Shown here: positions 1 through 7,183 of the stretch, one piece after another
How the letters are laid out: the number at the start of each line of letters is the position of its first letter
How positions within the stretch are numbered: position 1 is the stretch's first letter
DNA from: Acidimicrobiales bacterium
GTDB taxonomy: Bacteria; Actinomycetota; Acidimicrobiia; Acidimicrobiales; JABEUL01
Direction: 5' to 3'
Length of the DNA: 12,054 nucleotides
Assembly: GCA_013044465.1 (NCBI GenBank)
Contig: JABEUL010000117.1
Span: forward strand, 1-12,054
Position numbers and translations under genes: made by a program
Notes under the pieces: generated by a model
Databases searched by the model: none
The model's input: only the letters and a program-made list of their open reading frames with translations
Told to the model about the DNA's origin: nothing

Positions 1-333
1 GACCCGTGATACTCCGCCTTCAATCAATTTTTGGATGTCATCATCAGGAATGATCCCTCCAACGGTCACGACCACATCACCAAGATCTTTTTCTCTTAAA
101 AGTTCAATAATCTTCGGAACTAGTGTCAGATGGGCTCCTGAAAGCAGTGACAGTCCGAGAGCATCGGCATCTTCTTGCAGAACAACCTGTACAACTTGTT
201 CAGGACTCTGGTGTAGACCAGTATAAATAACTTCAAAACCGGCGTCACGAAGGGCACGAGCTATGACTTTTACGCCTCTGTCGTGACCATCTAAACCAGG
301 CTTGGCTACTACTACTCGATATCTGCGCTTCAT
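1..333 (-). CDS. B12-binding subunit/domain protein of methylmalonyl-CoA mutase type (3' end outside window)
   Basis: This is the N-terminal 111 residues of a stand-alone cobalamin-binding protein; the frame is still open at the left edge. Seen: a start MKRRYRVVVAKPG, then GLDGHDRG (residues 13-20), which is the DxHxxG motif whose His is the lower ligand to cobalt, then SLLSGAH and a VTVGGIIPDDD segment, the usual order in this Rossmann-like domain. Families of about 130-140 residues like this form the small subunit of split acyl-CoA mutases (methylmalonyl-CoA, isobutyryl-CoA or related), pairing with a separate catalytic subunit and acting in propionate or branched-chain carbon flow. The partner is not in the window and may lie beyond the left edge. 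The ATG at 331-333 fits the family start. An in-frame ATG at 391-393 would add 20 residues of unfamiliar sequence. Neither has a good Shine-Dalgarno. The exact mutase substrate cannot be told from this domain. Confidence 0.88.
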   Translation of the reverse strand, partial: MKRRYRVVVAKPGLDGHDRGVKVIARALRDAGFEVIYTGLHQSPEQVVQVVLQEDADALGLSLLSGAHLTLVPKIIELLREKDLGDVVVTVGGIIPDDDIQKLIEGGVSRV

Positions 334-427
334 TGCAGTGCAAATTTTAGAACTTCTTGAGGCTATGGTTTGACAAAAGTCGAATAAGTCCATATAAATA
401 GGCTTAACAACGTGTCATTTTCACTGC

Positions 428-531
428 TCAATCACTTTCAATCTCTTCAGGCAGTAAATAAAATTCCCGCGTTTTGATTTTAATACGAGCTACATCTCGC
501 TTGATTGAAGATAACTTTTTAGTTACCCCAT
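428..531 (-). pseudogene. Possible small gene of about 34 codons, frame broken at a G run
   Basis: Minus-strand codons from 526 down to a TGA at 428-430 read VTKKLSSIKRDV...REFYLLPEEIESD, a charged, coding-like 32-residue frame. The frame is open back into hlyIII but contains no ATG, GTG or TTG. Three nucleotides after the hlyIII stop there is an ATG (529-531) followed by GGG TAA. A single additional G in the four-base G run (plus strand 526-529) would join this ATG to the frame, giving a peptide starting MGVTKK. It may therefore be a sequencing or assembly error in a homopolymer, a decayed small gene, or chance. No Shine-Dalgarno is evident and the family is not recognised. Confidence 0.22.
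510..527 (-). terminator. Weak hairpin after hlyIII
   Basis: On the minus strand GGTAACT-AAAA-AGTTATC forms a 7-bp stem with one G-U pair and a 4-nt loop, beginning 8 nt after the hlyIII stop codon. It is not followed by a clear T run, so a rho-independent terminator is only a weak possibility. Confidence 0.22.
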
Positions 532-534
532 TGC

Positions 535-1248
535 TTAAAAGTGATGCGTTGACACCAAAGGAAGTACTATGGCGCCCACGTCAATAGCAAATAGCGTAGC
601 TGCCACTACTGTGCAGGCATGAAATACTTCGTGAAAACCAAAGACTTTTGGCCATGGGTCTGGCTTTTTCTTGGCATAGACGACTGCACCTAAGGTATAA
701 ATTAGGCCTCCAAATGCCATAAGTGTGAATCCCGTCACGCCCAATGCATGATAAAGACCCGGAAGAGCACCGAGTGCAACCCATCCGACTGCCACATATG
801 GAGTAATTACTGCCCATCTTGGAGCATTCATCCAGCCCAATCTCAAACCTATCCCAATAAATGCGCCGCCCCAAACCAGGCAAAGCATTACAGTTCTAGA
901 AATTGGAGGAAGAACCAGAGATCCAAGTCCCGTATAAGTCCCAGCTATTGCCATAAATATCATCGAATGATCTAGTCTTCTAATTCTCTTATGGGCCTTC
1001 AATGACCACTTCCCACGGTGCAACAAAGTGGACGAGCCAAACATGCCAGCAACTCCTAAAGTGTAAATCACCATTGCCACCTTGGGCCAAAATCTGGGTG
1101 CGTAGATTACTAAAAATATCCCGTACAAAAGGGTTAAAACGAAGGCTACTTGATGGAGCCTCCCCCGCATCAAGGGTTTGTCGGCAGGCGGCTCCAATTT
1201 GACGGATGCTTCCTTATTCCCGGCGTTGTCAAGTGACGTCATCGACAT
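535..1248 (-). CDS. Hemolysin III / PAQR-family seven-helix membrane protein
   Basis: This is an integral membrane protein of 237 residues, normal for bacterial hemolysin-III (YqfA/PAQR) members. The family hallmarks are visible in order: SSTLLH with Ser73 and His77, LDHS with Asp93/His94 in the IAGTYT context, and FHEVFH with His206 and His210. In PAQR structures these Ser/Asp/His residues bind a metal, and hydrolase activity (ceramidase-like in eukaryotic adiponectin receptors) has been proposed; bacterial roles are poorly known and the hemolysin name is historical. About seven hydrophobic segments follow a charged N-terminus of roughly 30 residues. Start choice: the first ATG (1248) has GGG only 2 nt upstream, whereas the ATG at 1240-1242 (MTSLDN) has AGGG at about 8 nt and is the better start. 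It lies 34 nt downstream of pcrA; the gap is filled by a 28-bp palindrome, so it may be co-transcribed or separately controlled. Confidence 0.88.
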   Translation of the reverse strand: MSMTSLDNAGNKEASVKLEPPADKPLMRGRLHQVAFVLTLLYGIFLVIYAPRFWPKVAMVIYTLGVAGMFGSSTLLHRGKWSLKAHKRIRRLDHSMIFMAIAGTYTGLGSLVLPPISRTVMLCLVWGGAFIGIGLRLGWMNAPRWAVITPYVAVGWVALGALPGLYHALGVTGFTLMAFGGLIYTLGAVVYAKKKPDPWPKVFGFHEVFHACTVVAATLFAIDVGAIVLPLVSTHHF

Positions 1249-1252
1249 GTCC

Positions 1253-1280
1253 CTAGTCTACCTACTAGTAGGTAGACTAG
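1253..1280. promoter_or_regulatory. Perfect 28-bp palindrome in the pcrA-hlyIII gap (putative operator or RNA hairpin)
   Basis: The half-site CTAGTCTACCTACT is followed exactly by its reverse complement, with no mismatches. It occupies almost the whole gap between the pcrA stop (1283) and the hlyIII start (1248). As DNA it resembles the even, fully symmetric operators of TetR-type dimers. As RNA it would fold into a 12-bp stem with a 4-nt loop immediately before the hlyIII ribosome-binding region. No T run follows, so it does not look like a standard terminator. The 12-mer TACCTACTAGTA from its centre recurs at 4679-4690. Confidence 0.6.
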
Positions 1281-1282
1281 CA

Positions 1283-3517
1283 TCACAACTTCGATAAAGG
1301 TGTCATAGCCAGGAGAAATCTCTTTGTGACACCATCTTTGAACCGGATTTCAGCCCTCATGTCATCCCCTTTGCCTTCAATTTTTGTGATTCTACCTACC
1401 CCCCATCTGGCATGGTCTACAGTGTCATTGACCGCCAGCCCAAGATTTTGAGCTCCAGTTGATTCATTCTTTAATGAATCCTCAGTTGACATCGATTGGG
1501 GTGCACTAATTTCCGTAGAAGTAGAGTAGTTGAAACTCTGAGTATCTCGAAATGTCCTTCTCTCTGTGGAAACAAAAGCTGACTGATCGAAGTTTGCAAA
1601 CCCTGTTAGGTCAACTTTGTCCAATAGCTCAGCTGGTATCTCATGGATAAACCTACTTGGCATACCTTCTCGCTGAGATCCCCACTGTGTTCTTGTGAGT
1701 GCGTAACTTATTGCCAAGTTATCCTTAGCTCTTGTTATCCCCACATAACACAACCTGCGCTCTTCTTCTAGATCGAGGGCTTCTTCCATAGTTCTTGAGT
1801 GTGGGAATAGACCTTCCTCAAGACCAACTAAAAAGACATTTTTAAATTCAAGACCTTTGGCACTGTGTAACGTCATGAGCGAAACCGAAGTCATCTCTCC
1901 GCTTTCATCAACTGCGCTTGTCAAAGCGCAATGTTCTAAAAATGACTCCAAATCTTCATGCTCAGCTGCAATAGAAGCTAATTCTCCGATATTTTCTAGT
2001 CTTCCTTCTGATTCCACACTATGGTCAGATTCCAACATGGCTCTGTACCCACTTTTCTCCAAAACGGCTTCAAGCAAAATCTTTGGACTTTCACCAGCAC
2101 TGGCTTGATCCTCTAAGTGAGAAATTAGCATCCGGAACTCGCCTAAACCATTTTGCGCCTTCTTGGACACGCCAAGTTGATCAACGTATTTTAAAGTTTT
2201 AAAGAGCGAGATCCTATGTACTCTTGAATAAAGTGCAATCTGAGCCATTGCTTTTTCGCCAATCCCTCTCCTAGGAGTATTGATAACTCTCTCAAAACTA
2301 ACTTCGTCATCCGGATTTGCAACCATTCGCATGTAGGCCAGCGTGTCCCGAATTTCTTGGCGATCAAAAAATCTAGTGCCGCCAATTACACGATATGGGA
2401 TTGATGAACCTGCAAAGGCCTCTTCGAGCACTCGACTTTGCCCGTTAGTCCTGTACATAACTGCCATGTCAGAGTAACTAATTCCATGCGTTTTAAATCT
2501 TAGAATCTCTCTTGCAACCCAACGGGCCTCTTCGTATTCGTTCATTGCGATAGTAAGTGAAATTAATGAACCGTTGCCCTTATCGCTCCAAAGTCTCTTG
2601 GGTTTTCGAGTTTGATTCTTGGCAATTACTGAATTGGCAGCATCCAGAATTGTTTGACTCGATCTATAGTTTTGCTCTAATACTACAATGTCTGAATTTG
2701 GAAAAGCCTTTTCAAAATCTCCGATGTTAGATGGGTCAGCACCTCTAAAGCGATAGATACTCTGATCGCTATCTCCGACGGCAAAAACATTTTGATACTT
2801 GTTACCTAACAACAAGACAAAAGCATTTTGAGCAGCATTTGTGTCTTGATACTCATCAATTAAAATATGTCTGAATCGCTCTTGGTAGTAGTCCCTCACG
2901 TCTTCGAAATTTTTGAGCAAGTTACAAGCATTCACAATTAGATCATCGAAGTCCATTGCATTAGCCGCCAAAAGCCTCTCATTGTATTCACGAAAAATTG
3001 CTCCAAATTTATTCCCGTAAATCCCGCCACTCTCAATCACTTCGTCTATTCCGCCTAATGATGACTTTGCAGCAGAAATTATTCCCTGAGTCGCCCTTGG
3101 TGTAAATCGCTTTATGTCTAATCCATTTGAAATTATCGCACGTTCAATTAGCCGACGAGAGTCCCTGTCATCATATATTGAAAAACTAGCTTTATACCCC
3201 ATTCGCTCTGCATTGGATCTGAGCATTTTCAAACAGGCCGAATGAAAAGTCGATATCCACATTGCCTCTCCCACTCCCCCTACTAAAGAAATTACGCGCT
3301 CACGCATTTCTTGTGCGGCTTTATTGGTAAATGTAATGGCGAGTATTTGACTTGGAGAACTAATGCCCGAAGATATAAGGTGAGCTATTCGCTGAGTCAA
3401 AACTCTCGTTTTCCCAGAACCAGCGCCAGCTATTACTAGAACCGGCCCGCCTTGGTGGGTTACAGCTACTGCCTGTTGTTCATTTAAGCCAGCGAGAACT
3501 GAGGAATTTGAATTCAC
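1283..3517 (-). CDS. pcrA: ATP-dependent 3'-5' DNA helicase PcrA/UvrD (superfamily 1)
   Basis: This is a full-length 744-residue SF1A helicase that unwinds DNA in nucleotide-excision and mismatch repair and removes proteins from DNA at blocked forks. All helicase motifs are present: Q-type LNEQQ (11-15), Walker A GAGSGKT (31-37), Ia ITFTNKAAQEM (61-71), II DEYQD (221-225), III GDSDQSIYRFRG (248-259), IV EQNYRSS (281-287), V TLHSAKGLEF (549-558) and VI YVGITRA (591-597). After a polar linker (about 645-690), a Tudor-like fold at 696-740 (HARWGVGRI) matches PcrA-type C-termini that contact RNA polymerase. The start is GTG at 3515-3517, the first start codon after an in-frame TGA, with GGTGAT about 5 nt upstream. 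Only 2 nt separate it from the stop of the upstream deaminase gene, so the two are probably co-transcribed and translationally linked. Nothing is missing or truncated. Confidence 0.97.
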   Translation of the reverse strand: MNSNSSVLAGLNEQQAVAVTHQGGPVLVIAGAGSGKTRVLTQRIAHLISSGISSPSQILAITFTNKAAQEMRERVISLVGGVGEAMWISTFHSACLKMLRSNAERMGYKASFSIYDDRDSRRLIERAIISNGLDIKRFTPRATQGIISAAKSSLGGIDEVIESGGIYGNKFGAIFREYNERLLAANAMDFDDLIVNACNLLKNFEDVRDYYQERFRHILIDEYQDTNAAQNAFVLLLGNKYQNVFAVGDSDQSIYRFRGADPSNIGDFEKAFPNSDIVVLEQNYRSSQTILDAANSVIAKNQTRKPKRLWSDKGNGSLISLTIAMNEYEEARWVAREILRFKTHGISYSDMAVMYRTNGQSRVLEEAFAGSSIPYRVIGGTRFFDRQEIRDTLAYMRMVANPDDEVSFERVINTPRRGIGEKAMAQIALYSRVHRISLFKTLKYVDQLGVSKKAQNGLGEFRMLISHLEDQASAGESPKILLEAVLEKSGYRAMLESDHSVESEGRLENIGELASIAAEHEDLESFLEHCALTSAVDESGEMTSVSLMTLHSAKGLEFKNVFLVGLEEGLFPHSRTMEEALDLEEERRLCYVGITRAKDNLAISYALTRTQWGSQREGMPSRFIHEIPAELLDKVDLTGFANFDQSAFVSTERRTFRDTQSFNYSTSTEISAPQSMSTEDSLKNESTGAQNLGLAVNDTVDHARWGVGRITKIEGKGDDMRAEIRFKDGVTKRFLLAMTPLSKL

Positions 3518-3519
3518 TT

Positions 3520-4665
3520 TTAATCACCGAAAAGGGGATTTTCTTGGGCAAAAAATGCTGGGTGACCACCAGTATGCAAAAACATTGGATCGCTGGCCTT
3601 GTCGAAGTCACCGTTCATCTCACATATTAATAACCCGGCCATTGCTTTTGCTGTGTAAGTTGGATCCAAGATAATCCCGCATCTTCTGGCCCCAAAGATC
3701 ATTGCATCGTCTGATTCGGGCGACGTAAACCCATACGGAGTGTAATTATCTCCACTAAATGGTTCAATTATATTGATATCGCCTTCTTTTAGAATTGATC
3801 TCTCTCTTTTAAGCACTTCTAAACACTCCCATGAAATTTGCTTAACCTTATCTTTAGCATTTTGTAGTGCAGCGGTGACATCATTAGAGCTTGGCGCTAC
3901 ATCCACACCAACTAGCTTTGGTATTTTCTTTGGTGATATTCCAGACCTTAGCCCGGCTTGCCTAAATAGAGCGCGCCCGACACAGAGCCCTGCGAGAGTT
4001 CCTCCAGTACTAAGGGAAACATAAATTTCACCGACTCGAGCTGAGCGGGACTGCATCTGATTCATGATCTCGCTAAATGCAATAGCATAACCGATCGCAC
4101 CTAGTCCATTTGAACCTCCCGGCACGATTTCGTATGGCTTACGACCTTGTTCTAAAAGTGCCTTCGCAATTGAACTTGCCTCATCTTGAGCATTATTGAC
4201 GCTTCCTTGAACAAAGTGCAATGTCGCGCCGAACAATTCCATCAAAAGTTGATTACCACTTGGTTTGGAACTTATCGGATTATGCAACTTTTGATCTGAA
4301 GAGTCATTGGATGCAAGCACAAGATGGACTTCAAATCCAAGCATCGCCCCGCAAGCCGCCACCAGTCTACAGTGGTTTGACTGTGCTGCTCCTGAAGTAA
4401 TGATTACATCACATCCGTTAAGCGAGGCTTGACCTAATAGAAACTCAAGTTTTCTCAACTTATTTCCACCTAGGCCAATTCCAGTCAGATCATCTCGTTT
4501 GATCCAAAGTCTCCTGCCACTTGGTAGAACTGGACCTTTGTCGATAACTGTTGGCCAGCTGCCCAATCTAAATCTGGCAAGTCCTCCAATAGCGGTATCT
4601 AACTGGGGTTTTTCTAATTCAATGGAAGTATCTTCAAGGTATGTTTTTAGCATGTTATTTGGCAT
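3520..4665 (-). CDS. PLP-dependent D-cysteine desulfhydrase / ACC deaminase family protein
   Basis: This is a fold-type II PLP enzyme of 381 residues, somewhat longer than the usual 330-340. Seen: GGNKLRK (66-72), with Lys69 the expected PLP Schiff-base lysine; AAQSNHCR (93-100), the Ser/Asn substrate-carboxylate loop; PGGSNGLGAIGY (182-193); the phosphate-binding loop STGGTLAGL (219-227); YTPYGFTSPE (308-317); DPTYTAKAM (334-342); and LHTGGHPAFF (363-372). Family members either deaminate 1-aminocyclopropane-1-carboxylate to 2-oxobutyrate and ammonia or cleave D-cysteine to pyruvate, sulfide and ammonia. The HTGG form (Thr365) is, as I recall, typical of D-cysteine desulfhydrases, where ACC deaminases have Leu; substrate assignment remains inference. 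The ATG at 4663-4665 has no Shine-Dalgarno but sits just behind a -10-like hexamer, compatible with a leaderless mRNA; an alternative ATG lies at 4651-4653. It leads the pcrA-hlyIII run. Confidence 0.85.
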   Translation of the reverse strand: MPNNMLKTYLEDTSIELEKPQLDTAIGGLARFRLGSWPTVIDKGPVLPSGRRLWIKRDDLTGIGLGGNKLRKLEFLLGQASLNGCDVIITSGAAQSNHCRLVAACGAMLGFEVHLVLASNDSSDQKLHNPISSKPSGNQLLMELFGATLHFVQGSVNNAQDEASSIAKALLEQGRKPYEIVPGGSNGLGAIGYAIAFSEIMNQMQSRSARVGEIYVSLSTGGTLAGLCVGRALFRQAGLRSGISPKKIPKLVGVDVAPSSNDVTAALQNAKDKVKQISWECLEVLKRERSILKEGDINIIEPFSGDNYTPYGFTSPESDDAMIFGARRCGIILDPTYTAKAMAGLLICEMNGDFDKASDPMFLHTGGHPAFFAQENPLFGD

Positions 4666-4667
4666 CT

Positions 4668-4704
4668 ACAAGATTAAATACTAGTAGGTAACTTGAAGCC
4701 TCAA
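4668..4704 (-). promoter_or_regulatory. Putative promoter of the deaminase-pcrA unit with an operator-like element
   Basis: On the minus strand TTGAGG (4699-4704) could serve as the -35 box. TAGTAT (4678-4683, 15-nt spacer) or TATTTA (4675-4680, 18-nt spacer) could serve as the -10. The latter would start the mRNA within a few bases of the ATG at 4665, which fits the absence of a Shine-Dalgarno. Between and across these boxes lies TACCTACTAGTA (4679-4690), identical to the centre of the 28-bp palindrome at 1253-1280. That is a natural place for a repressor to block transcription. Confidence 0.4.
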
Positions 4705-4776
4705 TTGGCGTGTTGAAAACCTATAAAACTATGTCAAGAAATTTTCATGCAATAAGAAGTTACTTTTAAATTGTCC

Positions 4777-7008
4777 TCATCCCAATTTGCCCGTAGTTGG
4801 AATTGGCTGCATTGGACCGTTTGGATCGCTGCTGGGAGTGCCTAGAATAATTCCTTCCAAGGTGTTAAAGATGGTTGCGGCAGTTTTGTCCGCAGGGGAT
4901 GAGGAGCTAGCCAATGCAGACACATAATCAGTTATCACTGTTCTAGCCACTGGCTCTGAAACAGGGGAAACAGGTATCGTTGCCTGAAGCTGCACTCTAT
5001 AGTCAAGCTGAGTGCTATTTGCCGCTCCGCTTGGCGAGATTACAGAAACTAGGTAGCGACCCGACTTAAGAGAGGCAATGTAAACAATTCTTCCGCCCCC
5101 TGGAATGTTGAGAGTCCTATCCACAGTGGCAGCTGTCGATATTACTTTTACGACCACATGGTCCTTGGCCCCACTTTGGGGAATATAAACTTCGGTTTCC
5201 TGCCCAAGATTGCCAACTGGGGCCGACTTGGTTACATTAATTTCTGCGCTATAGTCACCAGTTGTCGGATCATATCCTTGAGATACTACCGAACCGTCTA
5301 CTGCTTCCATTATCGGACCAGTAACAATTGCAAGTCTGTTTGTCCTTAAAGTGCCGTTTTGGCTCAAAGTTCCGTCGGTCGAAGATGCAGGTGAGTTGTA
5401 GATTCCCCATCCGCCTCCGCACTGACTGGAAGCTGAACCACAATTTTCTTTCCACGTCCAAAATATTGCTGAAACCCCCGCATCGTACTGAGCCCTAACC
5501 ATCCCAGAGAGGATTGTGGCATCATCACCAGGTGAGGACCCGTATTCAGTGACCACTAAAGCCGCTCTAAGGGCTTTGGCTTCAGACAGTGCAGTCGCGT
5601 AACCAAATAGATATGACGGTGGGTATGTTGTTCCGGGCCCATTGGGCGGTCCTGTAACAGATGTGGGAAATGTGGAAACACTGTTTAATGCAGGAGGTCC
5701 GGGGGAAGTCGAATGAGATGCGATTGTATCTAACGAAAATACATGAGTATAGATATGTGGCGCATACACCAGGTTCTGATATGAACTTAGCGGCGGTGGC
5801 AGATTGTCAGGAGTACTCGGGTCATAACTCATCTGAGGCCCAAACTCGAGTTGATTCCTATAGCCCGTCGGTTCCACAAAAATAAGTTGTTTGGTGTGGA
5901 CATTTTGATCAGGATAAGCACAGCTACTGGGCCCACCCTCTAATTGAGGTGACCCAGACGGAGCATTGGCAGCACAGGTTGGTTTGCCATCCCTAACACC
6001 AGTAATTGCCTCAATCGCTCGTTGGTAAAACGGGAAGAGCATCTGGGAAGAAAAGGTAAATAAGTTGTCTACGGGTATGGAGCCACTTCCGGGTGGAAGG
6101 GGCTCATTTAATACTTCATATCCGATCACGGTTGGATTATTTACAAATCTTTTGGCCATGAATGAAAGAGCCCCAATAAAATGGTCCTCTAATCCCGGAC
6201 CAGGCGAAGCCCCTTGGGGTCCAGGGACTTTCATATTTTGCCAAAAATTGGTTAAGGCTTGAGCCATTGCTGGATTTAGTTGGTTTTGGCCCAAAAGTGA
6301 ACACGATGGCTCTCCTCCGGTAAATACTGCCCAAGCTGGAGCTCCATCTTGTCCATTTGAGGGTGTACAGCCCGACGGTGCCGAAATCTTTTTCGCATTT
6401 TTATCTGCTGGCATGTTAAGGAAACGCGAGTAACCATCTTCATGCATGTCGAGTATTACAGATACACCTTGCTGGCCTGCCCATGAAACAACTTGAGCAA
6501 TGCGATCTAAAAACTGAGTTGAGTACTGACCTTGATTTGGCTCAAGTTCAGACCAATTGACGGTTAGTCGAACTACATTAAAACCATCTGCCCGAACTTG
6601 TGCAAGATCATTTTGGCTGCTATATGCACTTGACTGCTGATCCCAAGGAAGAGAAGCTTGAACCTCGCATAAAGGTGGATCTGGAGCTTTCCCGTCATTG
6701 TTCGGGCACACCCCATTGTAGGAATTCGGGTCAGTTGGATAGTGCGGTGTAGTTCCAGTTGATCCCTGGTAAGCCTGATCCTCGAATCCGCTTAGAGCGA
6801 CTCCTCTTAGCGTCACATTCCGCCCTCCAGAATCAACAAGCTGGTCAACCCCATTCCCATCCGGATTCCCCACGTGCAAGAAGCCAAGCGAGGGAGCCGG
6901 TGCAGTGGCTGGCGAACTATTTGTGTTGGAACTACAAGCTCCAAGCGCTGCTGCAACTAGGAGTAGCATTCCAAAAACCCCGCGCCGTACAGTTAAGAAA
7001 TTGACCAT
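4777..7008 (-). CDS. Secreted GH5-family glycoside hydrolase lipoprotein, endoglycoceramidase-like
   Basis: This is a 743-residue exported glycosidase. The N-terminus has Arg8-Arg9, a hydrophobic stretch and a lipobox LGAC with Cys25, so it is predicted to be a lipid-anchored envelope protein; the RR pair could also indicate Tat export. A Ser/Pro/Ala linker follows. The (beta/alpha)8 catalytic domain spans about 40-560: NVTLRGVALSG (64-74), FNVVRLTVNWSELEP (143-157), VILDMHEDGYSR (184-195), GYEVLNEP (296-303) with acid/base Glu302, APHIY (416-420), VVTEYG (485-490) with nucleophile Glu488, and FWTWKEN (516-522). The order and the DMH-D-Y and NEP spacing resemble endoglycoceramidases and related endo-glucosidases rather than classical cellulases. 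A C-terminal beta-rich domain (about 565-743) follows. The ATG at 7008 is the only start after an in-frame TAG. There is no Shine-Dalgarno, but TAGCAT lies 6 nt upstream, suggesting a leaderless mRNA. Actual substrate (glycolipid, glucan or other) is unknown. Confidence 0.85.
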   Translation of the reverse strand: MVNFLTVRRGVFGMLLLVAAALGACSSNTNSSPATAPAPSLGFLHVGNPDGNGVDQLVDSGGRNVTLRGVALSGFEDQAYQGSTGTTPHYPTDPNSYNGVCPNNDGKAPDPPLCEVQASLPWDQQSSAYSSQNDLAQVRADGFNVVRLTVNWSELEPNQGQYSTQFLDRIAQVVSWAGQQGVSVILDMHEDGYSRFLNMPADKNAKKISAPSGCTPSNGQDGAPAWAVFTGGEPSCSLLGQNQLNPAMAQALTNFWQNMKVPGPQGASPGPGLEDHFIGALSFMAKRFVNNPTVIGYEVLNEPLPPGSGSIPVDNLFTFSSQMLFPFYQRAIEAITGVRDGKPTCAANAPSGSPQLEGGPSSCAYPDQNVHTKQLIFVEPTGYRNQLEFGPQMSYDPSTPDNLPPPLSSYQNLVYAPHIYTHVFSLDTIASHSTSPGPPALNSVSTFPTSVTGPPNGPGTTYPPSYLFGYATALSEAKALRAALVVTEYGSSPGDDATILSGMVRAQYDAGVSAIFWTWKENCGSASSQCGGGWGIYNSPASSTDGTLSQNGTLRTNRLAIVTGPIMEAVDGSVVSQGYDPTTGDYSAEINVTKSAPVGNLGQETEVYIPQSGAKDHVVVKVISTAATVDRTLNIPGGGRIVYIASLKSGRYLVSVISPSGAANSTQLDYRVQLQATIPVSPVSEPVARTVITDYVSALASSSSPADKTAATIFNTLEGIILGTPSSDPNGPMQPIPTTGKLG

Positions 7009-7052
7009 CTTTGAATGCTACAGGCTAAGGGGTAAATTTGCAGGCATTTATC

Positions 7053-7069
7053 AGCCATATATGCTGGCT
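7053..7069. repeat. Short inverted repeat AGCCA-N7-TGGCT upstream of the GH5 gene
   Basis: The 5-bp arms are perfect, with the 7-bp centre TATATGC. On the plus strand it is followed by TTTT, but no plus-strand gene precedes it, so a terminator role is unlikely. An operator for the GH5 gene is possible but unproven; arms this short can arise by chance. Confidence 0.25.
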
Positions 7070-7183
7070 TTTAATCCCATCTGGGCTTATTTTGGCGTGT
7101 TTGACTTCTTGACGTAGAGAAAGTTGCCACCTGATGTGTGCATTGATTGTTATTCACCTATTGTTGAACTATGGGTACACTGT

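Larger units (their letters stand above)
334..534. other. Intergenic stretch between hlyIII and the B12-subunit gene
   Basis: About 200 bp lie between two minus-strand genes. They hold a weak hairpin just after the hlyIII stop (510-527), a 32-codon coding-like minus-strand frame without a start codon (428-526), and AT-rich sequence with TATTTA-like hexamers (393-400) that may form the promoter of the B12-subunit gene. No -35 box of good quality was found. No RNA gene is recognised. Confidence 0.5.

Noticed and set aside
748..975. Open frame on the plus strand opposite hlyIII
   Set aside because: The minus strand carries an intact PAQR protein with all motifs; the opposite frame has no recognisable domain and unnatural composition.
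4732..4737. TTGACA on the minus strand upstream of the deaminase gene
   Set aside because: No -10-like hexamer occurs at 16-18 nt; a nearer TTGAGG pairs better with TATTTA/TAGTAT.
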